Assembly: GCA_902728285.1 (NCBI GenBank)
Contig: CACVBU010000743.1
Span: 901,068 to 965,067, forward strand
Source: Clytia hemisphaerica
Lineage: Eukaryota > Cnidaria > Hydrozoa > Leptothecata > Clytiidae
DNA: 64,000 nt
Reading direction: 5' to 3'
The notes below the pieces were generated by a model. The model saw only the letters and a list, made by a program, of their open reading frames with translations. It had not been told where the DNA came from and did not search any database. The first letter of the stretch is position 1; each line of letters begins with the position of its first letter. The translations under genes and the position numbers were made by a program. Of the stretch, positions 11,662 through 23,485 are shown piece after piece.

Positions 11662-12933
11662 AATACCTTGTATTATTCACGCCTAGGCTGTAGAAGAAGC
11701 CAGATGCCATTAATGATTTGCTTAACCTTTACCACGCCGAGGCCGTAAATTTACGTTCTAATATATAGCCGAGGCCGTAAATATACGTTTTTCATGGGGT
11801 GTTAAGAAAAGCCGCCCTGCCGCCTTAAAGACGCCTTTAAATCCCGGGAAATGTCTTATATGACGGAGAGAAAATGTAAACAAACTATTTTCAATAGTTT
11901 GAAACCACCTACTTTCGATTTTAACTGTCAAAACAAACTGGAAAATCAGGCAAAATATTCTTTTGGAAATTATGAGCTCATTGACTGCTGTAACTAACTT
12001 TTTATGTTTAAAATGAAATTGGGGGTCAATTTTCGCTTAGTAGCCTATCTTTGAGACGCTGTATCTTCAAAAGTAAGTGAGATATCAAGGTGAAATTTTC
12101 AGGGTCTTATTTTCTTGTGTGATAGATCATTTGGTCAAAATTTCATCAAAATCCAAGAGGATGAGGTACCACACCCGAAGACTCTTAAAAAAATGCCTCT
12201 TAATATCATCGCAGGCAGTGAAAATTATGAATTTCTTTTGCATATAGAGGAATATCCTCTAATGATTTGATCAGTCTATGATCACAACTGTCCAGAAATG
12301 GACTGTCAATCATTAAAACCAGTTTATGAGCCTTCCAGTACATGGTGTAGCCTGTTAAAGCCTTGTTTCTAGGGCGTTGCTAGGGAATTTTCGGAAAATA
12401 TAGGCCATCTTTAAAATTGATTTATTGAGCCAAAAATGAATTCTCCACGACAGATTTTTGATATTTGGTAGTTAAAGGATTGATCTTTCAGGATCTGAAA
12501 AAGAAATTCAATTTGGAATCTCGGGCTGGGAATAACTGAGAATCAAATCCAACCGGTATTTTCAAGCAGTTCAAAACTTCGGCTTCAAATATCCGCCATT
12601 TTGAAATAAAATTTTTTGTTTTGTTTTTGTTTTTAGAAAATGTTTATGGTCTTGTGTATCTGTGCAAAATTTCATGTCATTTGGACTTACCAATAAGGAG
12701 TTATAGCAATTTGGAATTCTGGTCTGTAAATTACTGGTCTGTATTTTAGACAAAATTTTTAAAACTTCAAAATGTGATATCTCGGGAACGGCTTGAGCTC
12801 TGAGGCTCAAATTTTGGAATTTTGTTCCACCCATGAACCCCCACAACATATCTAAAAAAGAAAAAAATCCAAGACATCAATGATCCCACTTACAGATTTT
12901 CTTAGGTGCAATTACTCTTAATCTATGAGGGGT
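11662..12933. other. Non-genic segment
   Basis: No ORF with coding character. A motif 'cttaacctttaccacgcc' at about 11,723 recurs at about 13,837, and 'gccgaggccgtaaat' occurs twice at 11,739-11,785. A direct repeat, 'gattttcttaggtgcaatt', occurs near 12,895 and again near 14,481. These look like fragments of mobile elements rather than genes. Confidence 0.5.
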
Positions 12934-13547
12934 CATTTCTCAAATTTGGCCAACCTGATCAAAAGTTATGGTCTGTTGAAACATTACTTTTTAGAAAAGT
13001 TAAAAAAAAAGCGAAAAATGAGGGTATTAAATTTATTATAAAACAAAGACAAATGTTATTAATACATCAGGAAATGTACTGTATATCGGTATATCCATTT
13101 TTATTCAACCGTTTCACACTTATTAGCCATTCCTGTAAAAGCGTATTGAATCATTCTAGGTTCGAGATTAGCTGTAACATTTCTGATTGAAGCTTTCATT
13201 GATCAATGGTCTGGTAAACTTTTTGGGGTTGCTCCCAGATTTCTTATTTCGTGTAACCCCACAAAAAGAACATTTCGTGTAACCCCACAAAAAGAAATCA
13301 CATACAATGAGATCAGACGATCTTTTGGGGCCACTCAACAGCTCCTCGATTGTTGATAACCATTGAAAACTGGCCACGAAAAAAAAACGAAAAAACTTAA
13401 TAATCGTTAAAAATAAATTGATAAAAGAAGTGCTTTCTTTATAAAAATTTAATACCCTCATTTTCGCCTTTTTGATAAGTAATGATTTATCATTTAGACT
13501 GTAACTTGAACTGTAACTTTTGATCTAGTTGACCAAATTTGACTTCA
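12934..13547. repeat. Foldback element with diverged arms
   Basis: The left arm (caaatttggccaacctgatc followed by aaaagttatgg) is mirrored by 'aaagttacag' on the reverse strand at about 13,510-13,547. A second inner pair, 'gagggtattaaattta' near 13,020 and 'taaattta...taccctc' near 13,447, is also inverted. Between them two copies of 'gtaaccccacaaaaagaa' lie 28 bp apart at about 13,252-13,297. No coding content. Confidence 0.55.
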
Positions 13548-15676
13548 TAATTTAAGTTTATTCTTCCTCCTTCTATAAGCAAAATGATTGATTACACCCG
13601 GTACAATGGGTAGATATACAGGACTTAAACAAGAAATTCTTCCAATGTCCCAGATGAAATTACAAAGAGAAAAGTGAGTTTTGATGTGAAAAAACAAGAA
13701 CAATTCTAACCTCTATTCAAAATAACTTGATACCTTGTATTCCCTCAGTATCCACGAAAGTGATCATTAATTCGTCTTCTTTCCTCGAATGCCTTTGATG
13801 AAAAAGAAATCTATAAATCTATAAAACTTTTGCTTAACCTTTACCACGCCTTCTCTCTGGGAACTTCACCCCGTGCACGCCTTGTCTTTTTGGGAAAAAT
13901 GACAGTTTTACGCTTTCCGTCATAACTTTTGATCTACTAAACCGATTCAAAAAAATAAGCCCATTCTGGAAAGCCCAACTATCCTGCTTTCTAAAAATGT
14001 TAAAATAAAGGATTTTCCTCTATCAATGGTGACACAGTAGTCTTCTGCCTTAGAGTTGAAAAAAATTCAAAACGCAATTTGTCATATTTTTCAAAATTTT
14101 AAGTTCCGGTTAAAAAAAAAGTGGGGAGAACATCTGCGATACCATAATTTTCTGGCTCATTGTTTCCACCATTATAACTACAACTGCTAGCCAAAAAATC
14201 ACAATCATACCTTTACTAGAAAAGGCAGAATTCATTTTTAGAAAACCTTGGTTTTCGAGAAAATTTCCACGTAAATCAGAGGCACGTAAGGCAGAGGCCC
14301 CTTGAGGTAATTTTTATGGGAAATATCACTAAAAACAGCTAAAAATGACTTTCCTATCATCAACCAGCATGAAAGCAATAGAAATAACATAGTATATACA
14401 CTTTGAAACTCTTTGCAGCCTTATCAGAAGCCTTAACTTGGGTTTCGGTGACGGTCGATGATGATGGTCGATGATTCAGGGATTTTCTTAGGTGCAATTG
14501 CTCTTAAGTTTATCCTTTCTCATTCTAATGCAAAAGGGTTGATTCTTTAACAGTTCGAGAAAATTCACTTTAAAGAAGGGGACTTCTTTTTGAGGCACAA
14601 GCTGGAAGAGATTGTTTTTTATATGAACTTATTTTTCAGAATAAAGTGTTTTTTGGTCAAACGCTTGAAAATAAGTTTCAGAAACGGGCAATTCTTCAGT
14701 AATGATTTAGTCTCAATCAGGGCCAGTGAAGCAAAACTAATATTGTAATCATAATTTTCTATTTCTATTGTAAAAACAAAAAGACAAAAATTCAACTTAT
14801 AAACTATATAGATTTTATACAGAAAAAAATGTTTTCATGCAGTAAACTTTAAACGTTTTTTTTTAATCTATAAGCTTTTGAACAAAAAAGATGGTGATGA
14901 TTTTGGGAGGGTTTTGTAGGGGATATTTATTTGGAGACTTTGTCATGATTTTTATGATGGATTTTTAATTTATTTTCTTATCCAAACACTCTCTCTAGAT
15001 GAAGAGTGACGTCAAAAAGAGGAAAAATTATAATATAAAAATAACAATGAAAAATAAATTTTCCTGGTAATTTATAGGTGGCGGACAACAGGACATTAGG
15101 TGACATTATTGACCTGGTCCACGATGAAAAATGGGCTTCAATGGGCTGTTAAGGTACTATATATAATTTTGCTTGATAAAACTATAACTACATTTACTAC
15201 AAATATTTTATTGCTGATAATACAATATGAATAGTGGGAACAGACCTTTATACCCATGACTGTAATTCATGGTATTACTATACAAAAGCCTTTCTGGTTA
15301 ACGAATTTGGGAATCCTTCCTTTGGCTTTAGCCCCAAAACTAGTCTTGTTTGGATATAAAGGTCTCATGGTGGGACTTGATGACGGTTGTGTATAAAAAT
15401 AAGGTATTGTCTACAAAAATAATATATAATTGTATCTCATACAAGTCGATTATAAACCCATTTTGTTAAAAATAGTAATATTTTCGCAAAATAAAAACCA
15501 CTCATCTAACAAGTGTCAAAAATAGTTTCTTTTTACTTCTGTGTGTTACTGTACAATTCAGGGGAGAATCGCCCACCCCCATATCCCTCCATGCTCCTTT
15601 AAAGAAAATAAAAAGAACATTTTCGAATTGGAAGTTTATGTAAGTGGTAAACAAACATCCCCCATAGTCTATTTAT
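13548..15676. other. Non-genic segment downstream of the first lectin gene
   Basis: AT-rich sequence without recognisable coding exons on either strand. It includes the second 'cttaacctttaccacgcc' copy near 13,837 and a short 'gacggtcgatgatgatggtc' duplication near 14,450. It forms the 3' flank of the minus-strand lectin gene ending at 15,677; a minus-strand AATAAA lies near 15,207. Confidence 0.5.
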
Positions 15677-16930
15677 TTATCCAAGGAAATTGGCGTTCAA
15701 TAGATTGTCCTCATTCACGACCTCGTGACCATTGATAATTTCAATACATTTATAATACACCTCTAGATATTTGTATACATCCAAACACGTTTGATCGTGG
15801 AAAAAGAATTTGGTGCATCTGATCTCACACATGGTCGTTCCTTCACAAGCATCCTTGACTTTGGTCAAAAACAATGGAGTTGTTGGGCAGTATTTGTTGG
15901 CCACCAAGTTTCCTGTGTGTTCTGTACATAAACCGAAGTTTCGTCGACCCCAGAAAGCTGAGATGATGGAAATATGTTTATATTCGTTGCAACGTAACCA
16001 TGCAGTGTCTTCTTCGCATTTGACTGTACCGTTCTGCAAAAAAACAAATCAAGAAATTTGTTATTATTTGCTTATGATGATCCATGTAAGTCTAGAACAA
16101 TATTTTTTTATTTTATAGACGCGCACAGATCTATACCAAATAATATTTGATCATATGGCAAGACACATTGTTAGACTTCATTCAATGTGATCAAGGAAAT
16201 TCAATAATGATGTGATGATTTAAGAAGTGTGAAATATACTTACATATCTGATAGGTGTTGCACCAGCATTTCCATCTCTACCAGGGGGACCAGGTGGACC
16301 AGGAATACCAGGTTCACCACTACCTCCTGGCCATCCAGGGGATCCAGGGAGACCACCAGGACCAGGGAGACCATCCATACCAGGTAAACCAGGAGAACCT
16401 GGAGGTCCTAAGAATCCAGCACCCCCTGGGATACCAGGTGCACCTTGAAGACCTGGCTCACCAGGCATACCAGGTGAACCAGGGTTTCCAGCCATACCTG
16501 GGTTACCATCATGTCCAGGTGGACCTTGAAGACCTTTGAGGATGAAACCAAGTGTTACATTCTGATCTTTTAACAATTTGTTCAATAGCGGTGGGACGGG
16601 TGAAACTGGTAGTGACAGCTGAAATAGGAGAACAGAAACGGATATCAAACATGATTCTTTTCAACTAATTCATTCAAAATGAACTTTTAATTAACAAATT
16701 TGTGTTAACTTGGACATAAATATTTTTCTAAAGAAAAGCTCTCGTCAATGAAAGGAAATTGCTACTTCAAATACATGCTTCGCAGTATCGTATAAGATAA
16801 AGATCCTTCCAAATCTACATGATTGGCGTTAATTTAGCAAACCAACCTTACGTACCGTATTATATGGCAAGGTTACAATAATAAAGGCTATTGGCAATAT
16901 CCATAAAAACATTGATTTATATGTTCCCAT
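15677..16930 (-). CDS. Secreted collagen-domain SUEL (rhamnose-binding) lectin, locus A
   Basis: Three exons join in phase 0: 16,856-16,930 (signal peptide, [19 protein letters not shown]...), 16,244-16,618 and 15,677-16,033, giving 268 aa. Residues 26-53 end in [11 protein letters not shown] with an N-glycosylation site. Residues 54-146 are 31 uninterrupted Gly-X-Y triplets. Residues 151-246 form a SUEL/galactose-binding lectin domain with nine Cys, the FWGR block (YGR motif of the family) and the [14 protein letters not shown] end. The predicted product is a secreted triple-helical oligomer with carbohydrate-binding heads, collectin-like in layout. Splice sites seen: ACG|gtacgt, TAT|gtaagt, tttcag|CTG, ttgcag|AAC. 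The stop codon overlaps an AATAAA on this strand. It lacks the basic C-terminal tail of the copies at 40-44 kb. An alternative first exon lies at 17,695-17,757. Domain call is firm; ligand is inferred from the family. Confidence 0.85.
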
Positions 16931-17694
16931 CTCCTAAGAGGCTGTGCCCTCTGTTTGGAACATTTATCAAAATAGCCAAAAAACAATAAGTCACTATAAA
17001 TCTTTTTCTCTCGATGGCGATATTTTATTATCCTTCTACTGTCAACAGTAAAAGACTTGAATAACTCTTCTTTCTTAACAATCGATCAACCAGTGATGCG
17101 ACTTTAAGTCATCCTGTTCCATTCTTCAAAAATTGGCCATTTACAAAAAATTCAATTAAGGCTAAAACCACCAATTTTGTTCAAATTTAGCCTTAACTTT
17201 TTTTGGTGTAAAATTTCCCCCTTGAGAGAAGATTTTTTTTCAAAATTTCTGCTTGAAATTTTCAGTTTAAAATTCAGCATGATATAAATCATGCATGAGT
17301 GATTTAGTTATAAGTGCGTGTAGTTTATTCATTGTATCCACCTATTTGTTTTGAGCAAACACTTGTTTTGTGTTCTGTTCTCGGGAACACCTCTTTAAAA
17401 TGTATTTAAATCCTTCTTAGCTAAAAAAACGATATTATGTTCCTTTAGGAATCTTATTAGAATATGATCGTAGGATTTGGAAAAAGATTATCGAGAAAAT
17501 ATGTATATTTTTTCTTAACTTTTCAAAAAAAAAAAAATTCAGTTTTATTTTATTGCTAAAGAAATTAATTGCCATTTAATAGGAACATCAAGGTTGGTTA
17601 ACCAGAAAAAAGTGTTTTCAAAACAAGTAAACATAAAACACAAACGAACAAAACAAAACAAAAATTAATTAAACAACAATAAAAATTTAATTAC

Positions 17695-17757
17695 CGTATA
17701 ATCAGCTATCAGGATTATCCCCAGTGTGACTATAACGATCGAAGGTAGTAACCTCAT
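17695..17757 (-). CDS. Alternative signal-peptide first exon for the locus A lectin
   Basis: On the minus strand, ATG at 17,757 opens 21 codons, MRLLPSIVIVTLGIILIADY followed by Thr, ending ACG|gtaatt. It is hydrophobic, ends in the same codon (ACG) and phase 0 as the 16,856-16,930 exon, and lies about 0.8 kb upstream of it with no other body exon between. It could splice to the collagen exon at 16,618 in place of the proximal signal exon, or belong to a lost paralogue. 'aatacag' lies four bases before the ATG, a candidate acceptor. Confidence 0.55.
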
Positions 17758-20296
17758 CTCCCTGTATTATGATGAAAACATTAAAATAATGATTAAGTTT
17801 TTTGTACCAAGCCGGCCTTACTTGAGGCTTGTAAATTTTTATATTGACTGCTACTCGACAAGCAGTTATAATTTTTTTCGAAATCACAACTACAAAACTT
17901 TGAGGTCGCATCTATCTATTCAAAACAGCTGTTTTCACAAAATCAATTTAGCAAACTTGTTTATTGTGAAACTCTTTGTTGATTCAAACTGAGTGTCTAT
18001 AGTATATTCAATTATCATACAGAAAGTGTGCTAACAAGCGATTTAGATCATCCCGAATACCATGAATAATTAATTCATTTCTAAAAGCGTCATTTACTTA
18101 ATTTGAAATTAATAGTTGTGCGGCTTTCTACCGCTCAAAAAACGCTATTTCTTTCAAGTCAATCTTATTATCTTTTAACACTTCCTTTCTATTTTGATAA
18201 ACAACCAATTAATAATACTAATTATCAAAAAGTTTTGTTATAATTCTCGTGAATAAACTTTATTGCGAAATAGCACCTGCTGTTTATAATACTGCAACTT
18301 TCGAAAATCAGGTTGTCAAAAAACAAATTAACAAACAAACAAATAAACAAACAAGGCAAAATGTTCGAGCACAAGAATAAAAGAACGAGAAGATATGTCA
18401 CCATTGACTTATTCCTTCAAAGTCTGTCATCAAAAAGAAAAGTTTAAACAAACAAATGAAACAAAAACAAACGTATATACAATTTAAAAAAAAATACCTC
18501 ATTCACATAACATTGTTTAAACAATTTACGCACAAAACTGAACCTGGAATTGATCAAGCAATCTAAGCGTTAAAATGGTGAAAAATTGGTATAAAGCTAT
18601 AAAAACCTCAATCATTCTCTCTATCAATAAGAACTGTATAAGAACAATTTGGGGCTCAAAGTGCCAAAACAATAAGAACAGCAACACCTTTTTTATCTGC
18701 ATTTTCTCAATTTCAAGCAATTTGGGGGTTAAAGTAGTAAAAATAGGGTAATCAATTACAATTACACCCTATAATAGGAACATGATGAGAACAATTTGAG
18801 GCTAAAAAAATAAGAATAACCGAGCTTCAGAAAAATTTTACTTGTTCTTATAAAAAAGTGTACACCTCAACAAAAATTTACTTACCTTTTTGGTAAAAAC
18901 TTTTTTCAGCCCTAGTAACCCTTGAAAACAATAAGAGGTGCATTATGATGGAAAGGGACGTTTTTTTCCGAACACACTTTATAAGAAACGAACTAAATCT
19001 GAAATTAATTAAAGTAGCCCCCTCCCCTTCAGGGCTCCAAAGGTGCACAATTTTGCGACATAAAATTAATTTTTTACACAAAGACTTTCTAATGGTACTA
19101 CTTATTGAATTGAGCAAACATTTTAGACATTTGACCGGATTGGAAAATGGCTGGACTTTTAAATTTATTTGAAAGGAGGAAATTTTAATTTTTTTAGATT
19201 TTTAATTCTGAAAAGAATTAGGTACCAATTCCTAAATAATTATCTTCTGGATACCACCTCTTGGCGATAATTTGACACTGATTTCCTCGACCAAAATTTC
19301 AAATTTATTACTTTTTGCTTTTCCCAGACCAAATTTACAATTAAGTCAATTCAATCGACTAAATTGTCAAATAGCTTCACTAGCCCGAAAATAAATCTCA
19401 AATATAATTGGACGTTTAAAAAGTTATGTTCGGTTAATAAAGGCGTACACAAAATGGACTTGAATTTTAGGTTTAAATTTTCAGGTAAAAATTTTTAGTC
19501 TTGTATGAAAAAAAAAGTCAGCGAACAAAGTTGTCATGTGATTAAAAATGAACAAAATTCTGTAATCGTCTCAAAACTTTCGTCTCTCTCCCCGACATTT
19601 TTACTCCGATAAGATATGTACCCCATGATACTAAAACATTTAGGAGATTTTTATGGTATACTACCGGGTGTTTTTAAATTATATTGTAATTTGTTCATGT
19701 TTCATTTTGATGAAAAATGTTTCAAGTGGCCACAGACATTTATTTTCATTTTCTTACTCATACTCATATATATTTTTGGAATGCATGGTCAAATTTTGCC
19801 ACTTGTTGGTATCATGTATTTTACATACCGGCCTCAAATTGCCCTTTTTACTTAGATCAGCCCTAGGTTTCCATATCTCATAATTTATTTGGAAAAGGCT
19901 ACAAAATTTAATCGTAATCGGATTGCAGCGGCTATGCGTAAAGTTATCATTTCGATTAAAATAGTACCGTTCTGTAAAATACCAACCATGCAAGTAATCA
20001 AACTGAAATTTTTGACTGTTTAAGATGTTTACTATCTATCAATAATGGAAAATTCTAGCGAAAAGTTTCATTAGTTGCTGAATTCTGGAGGGAGGGGGAA
20101 CCGACCGACCCACCTCCAAAATCTAGGTTTGGGTGACGGCAAATCAACATTTTTTTAAGTCCAGCCCTAAGGAAAACTTTTTTTACTTGAATGGGTGTGT
20201 TGAAAATCGGGTCTAAGAGCCACTGTCTAAAAAAATCGGACAATAACTAACAGGTCATATTAGTGATGTTAGTACTCGTGAAAATTTCAAGGTTTA
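17758..20296. other. Non-genic segment with an AAGAAC-type repeat
   Basis: No coding exon recognised. About 18,580-18,866 is a repeat related to the AAGAAC family: short 'ataagaaca' and 'aggctaaaa' words ending in 'ttcttataaaaaagtgtaca' at the right. The remainder is AT-rich; its ORFs on both strands lack motifs. Confidence 0.45.
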
Positions 20297-20743
20297 ACAG
20301 TCTGTGCCACTAACTCGATCGGGAAAATTCTTCCGAAATGGGAAGAACCTTCCCGAACGGGAAGAACTTACTCTATTTTTTTCTGCCCATTTGGGAAGAT
20401 TCTTCCTCTTTGGGAAGTTGAAAATTGACTGTACGATGACCGGCGAAAGTCGAAACTTTTTGGAGGTGAAAAAGCATCAAATTTTAAGGTTTTTCACCGA
20501 AAGAAAAATAAACTTCACCGTAGAAATCTTGTTAAATTGTGAAAAAACTGCGTATACTTCCCAAACGGGAAGTTCCAACCCATCGAGTTTTCCTTATTTT
20601 CCCGCTTCTTCCTGATCTGGAAGTCTGTTTTTTTTAACTCTTAACCATTCATTACCCGTTTGGGTGTTAAGTTAATTTCCCGTTCGGGAAGGTTCTTCCC
20701 ATTTCGGAAGAATCTTCCCGATCGAGTTAGTTGCACAGACTGT
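20297..20743. repeat. Foldback element with TIR ACAGTCTGTGC and internal GGGAAG words
   Basis: Left end acagtctgtgccactaactc and right end its reverse complement (one mismatch), continuing inward through a cgatcgggaa...cttccgaaatgggaagaac arm for about 60 bp. The interior carries further copies of gggaag/cttccc (about 20,390-20,420 and 20,560-20,620) that echo the arm. The 103-codon ORF inside is an artefact of the repeat. No clear target duplication. Confidence 0.8.
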
Positions 20744-21935
20744 CCAACTCCGAGAAGTTCTCGTTTTATGGTTCAATTCAGCGATCCGATTTTAAGAAAT
20801 GAAATTTTGTGAACATAGTGTACTTTTTGACTAAATTCTTTACTGTATGGTTGCCGCAATAATAGTTTTAACTTCAAGAAATCGTATAAAATAGCTCAAT
20901 TTTGACTAAAACCTATAAAACAAATTTGTAGTGATCCAATTTTCATATTTCAGAAATGGCTAATAGGATACTGATTTTAAGCCTCTAGTAAGTCAATAAA
21001 GTGAATAACCTGGGAAAATTTTAAGAACATTTAAGCCTGAAAAGAAATTTTGGCGGGAATTTATAATTTGGCGGATGACAGAAAAATTTATATTTGGAGG
21101 GAATTTAATTAGGCGGATAAAGGATATTTTGGGCCAAAAAACTTCTATTGAATTTCAAAAAATTTATATTTGGCGGGAACTTGGAACAGCCAAAATCTAC
21201 TGGTTTTTCGAGCCTTGAAAGCAAAGATCTAAATTTATATCTTCTTGAAGTACCCATGAAACAGTAACAGAAAAATTAAAATAAGACTTTTGGATTTTTT
21301 CATAAAAATGCGCTAAAGGCGCACCCAATATTTTCTGCCTCAAAAAGTTGCTTCTTTGCCTCTTGGTAAAATACTTAGTACCAGATATTTCTTTTGTTTT
21401 TTGGCTTATGAGACTTTAACAAGATAAAAAAGTGCCATAAATCATTTCTTTTTCCGTTTTCGCGAGCATTAACTTTAGCGAACAGCCCTAGATTAGAATT
21501 TTTAAAGTTTCGTGTAAAGGCCAAAAGTCTGATGGTGTTAATTTCACGAAAGCTCAAATTTTTTTAGAAAGCATTTTTATCACTCTCCTCGTGTAGATAA
21601 GGTCATTTCTAAAAACTTCTTGCTATTTACACCAATTGGTTTTGAAAGAAATGTTCAATTATAGGAAGAAGTGCAAAACTGTACAAAATTTCAAATTTAC
21701 CTAAATATTAGCGAGGGCACCTTTTTCACCTCTTTGACAATTTCCCTCCAATTTAATACGGCGAAAGTCCTAAATTATCAAATTGTAAATAATTATATTT
21801 ACGAATCAAAAAGGATCGTCTTCGATTTCCAAGGGCTGCACTCGTCGTGCATTGTTCTTGCCTTTTACAGTATGCTATTGATTTCTGTTTGTACTGTGAT
21901 TTCATGAGCAAAGGTTGGGCTGTTCCATAAGATTT
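20744..21935. other. Non-genic segment
   Basis: AT-rich, no coding exons seen. At about 21,045-21,185 short 'ttggcgggaattt' words recur at least four times, resembling the word-filled interiors of nearby foldbacks, but I did not find matching inverted ends. Confidence 0.4.
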
Positions 21936-22224
21936 CATTACAGGGAGCTTAGACGAACCTTTTCAAGTGAAAACAAATTTCTTGGAAAAGTGTAGATACC
22001 CCCTGGAAAAAGGCAAGATTTGATTTGCAAAAGAACCCTTGGAAAAATCCCCTTCATGTCTTAAAGTGAGGGTGAACGAACTAAAATCAGTCGTTCACCC
22101 CCTGGAAATTCAAGAATATAACTTTTTACCTCCCTGGAAAAATGTAAAAAAACACTTCTTTAGACCCCCTGGAAATTCTTCTCGCATTATCCCCTGGACA
22201 TGTTCGTCCACCCCAATATATGGT
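21936..22224. repeat. Foldback element, CCCCTGGA-word family, diverged copy
   Basis: Related to the element at 38,378-38,601: both contain 'gacgaaccttttcaagtgaa' and 'gtgtagataccccctggaaa' near the left end and a 'gttcgtccaccc' right end. Several ccccctggaaa/ccctggac words lie inside. Ends here are degraded relative to the 38-kb copy. The 98-codon ORF across it is not a gene. Confidence 0.65.
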
Positions 22225-22840
22225 CATAAAATGGAATGGCCCATTGAAGTTAAACCTTTCGTGTTTAACCTGGTTTATCCTTCATTTCGTAATTTTGAAA
22301 ATAATGTCAAATTATTCCACTCACAGCTATCTTAACCCTATTCTGTTCGGTGGTGAAACTAATGTTAATAACTCCTGAAATAATAGAGCTTTGGACATGA
22401 AATTTTCTGTAAATTCCCAATTTTTATTTAGCTTCAAAGTAAAATTATTTTTCACCCCTAAAATTTTTCAGACCTTGAGTATGATGTCATCTCGGACAGT
22501 GATGTTTCATAAAAAATGACACATTTCTTATACAAATTTATTTTTTATGTCAAATATATCGTTCAAACCGGAGTTAATTATATAAATATCATTAATATTT
22601 CGGGTTTTGCATGATGAGTGACGTCATCAAAAAAAAAAAATTTGTCAAAAGTTATCTTATATGACAAGGATCACGTGTGCTAAATTTCATCCAAATAGAT
22701 CAAAGATTAAGGGTGGTACAGGAAAAGCCCCCCCCTAGTTTTAAACCGCCCCTAAAAAAGCCTAGTATGGATAGGGTTGATCTTTTTTTGCTTTTTAGCC
22801 AACATAAAAATCTAAATTTCCTCAAAACTGGAATTGCTGT

Positions 22841-23108
22841 AAGGCGAGACCAATTGAATTTGTTGTTTTACGGGCCAAGCTACCCAAAAAAGAGGGTCGG
22901 TCGGTCGGTCGGCGAAAAATAAAAATAAAAGTAGAATTTCACCCATGAAGTCTCCAAGAAAGGCAGCAAAAACTACTAAATCTTGACAATAATGCGAAAT
23001 GGAAAATAAAAAGACACAAAAAGCTCAATATGAAAAATTGAACATGAAATTCTCAAAATTTTGGCCCGTAAAACAACTGAACAAATTTGTCTCGCCTCCT
23101 CGCCTAAG
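22841..23108. repeat. Foldback element with GGCGAGAC...TACGGGCC arms
   Basis: Left arm aaggcgagaccaattgaatt and 'gttttacgggccaa' are mirrored by the reverse complement at 23,061-23,108 with some mismatches. A four-fold 'gtcg' run (gggtcggtcggtcggtcgg) lies inside the left half near 22,895. No coding content. Confidence 0.6.
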
Positions 23109-23485
23109 GAATTTTGAATGTTTCGTGTCGAAGATATGGACTTTAATAATTTTCACCATTACATTAACTTAACCGGTCTAGAATCTAAAATCTGAGAGAA
23201 AATTCGGAATTAATTTTTTTATGAAAATTTTAATTCCTCTAAGACATAAATTACGGAAAATTTAGATTAATGGCAAACTAAAGCTCATTATCATGCGAAA
23301 TAAAGGTCCTTGCGATTGTATTTCCAAAAATTTGAAAGGTTGATATTTTACATCTAATCGTAAAAATCTTTATCCATTTAACCATTAGGGTAGATCATTT
23401 AATCAAAATTCTAGTAAATGTTGCAGAGTTCATTCTTTTAGATTTTATAGAACTTAGTAAAAATAGAAACATGGCACACGCGGCA

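Noticed and set aside
16255-16539. Plus-strand ORF of 94 codons across the locus A collagen exon
   Set aside because: It is the antisense shadow of the Gly-X-Y repeat; the repeat composition keeps several frames open. The minus frame has signal peptide, splice sites and lectin domain.
21936-22335. 98-codon ORF with repeated PPWK/PPGNSS words
   Set aside because: It is a translation of a CCCCTGGA foldback element; the related ORF at 38,336-38,617 arises in the same way.
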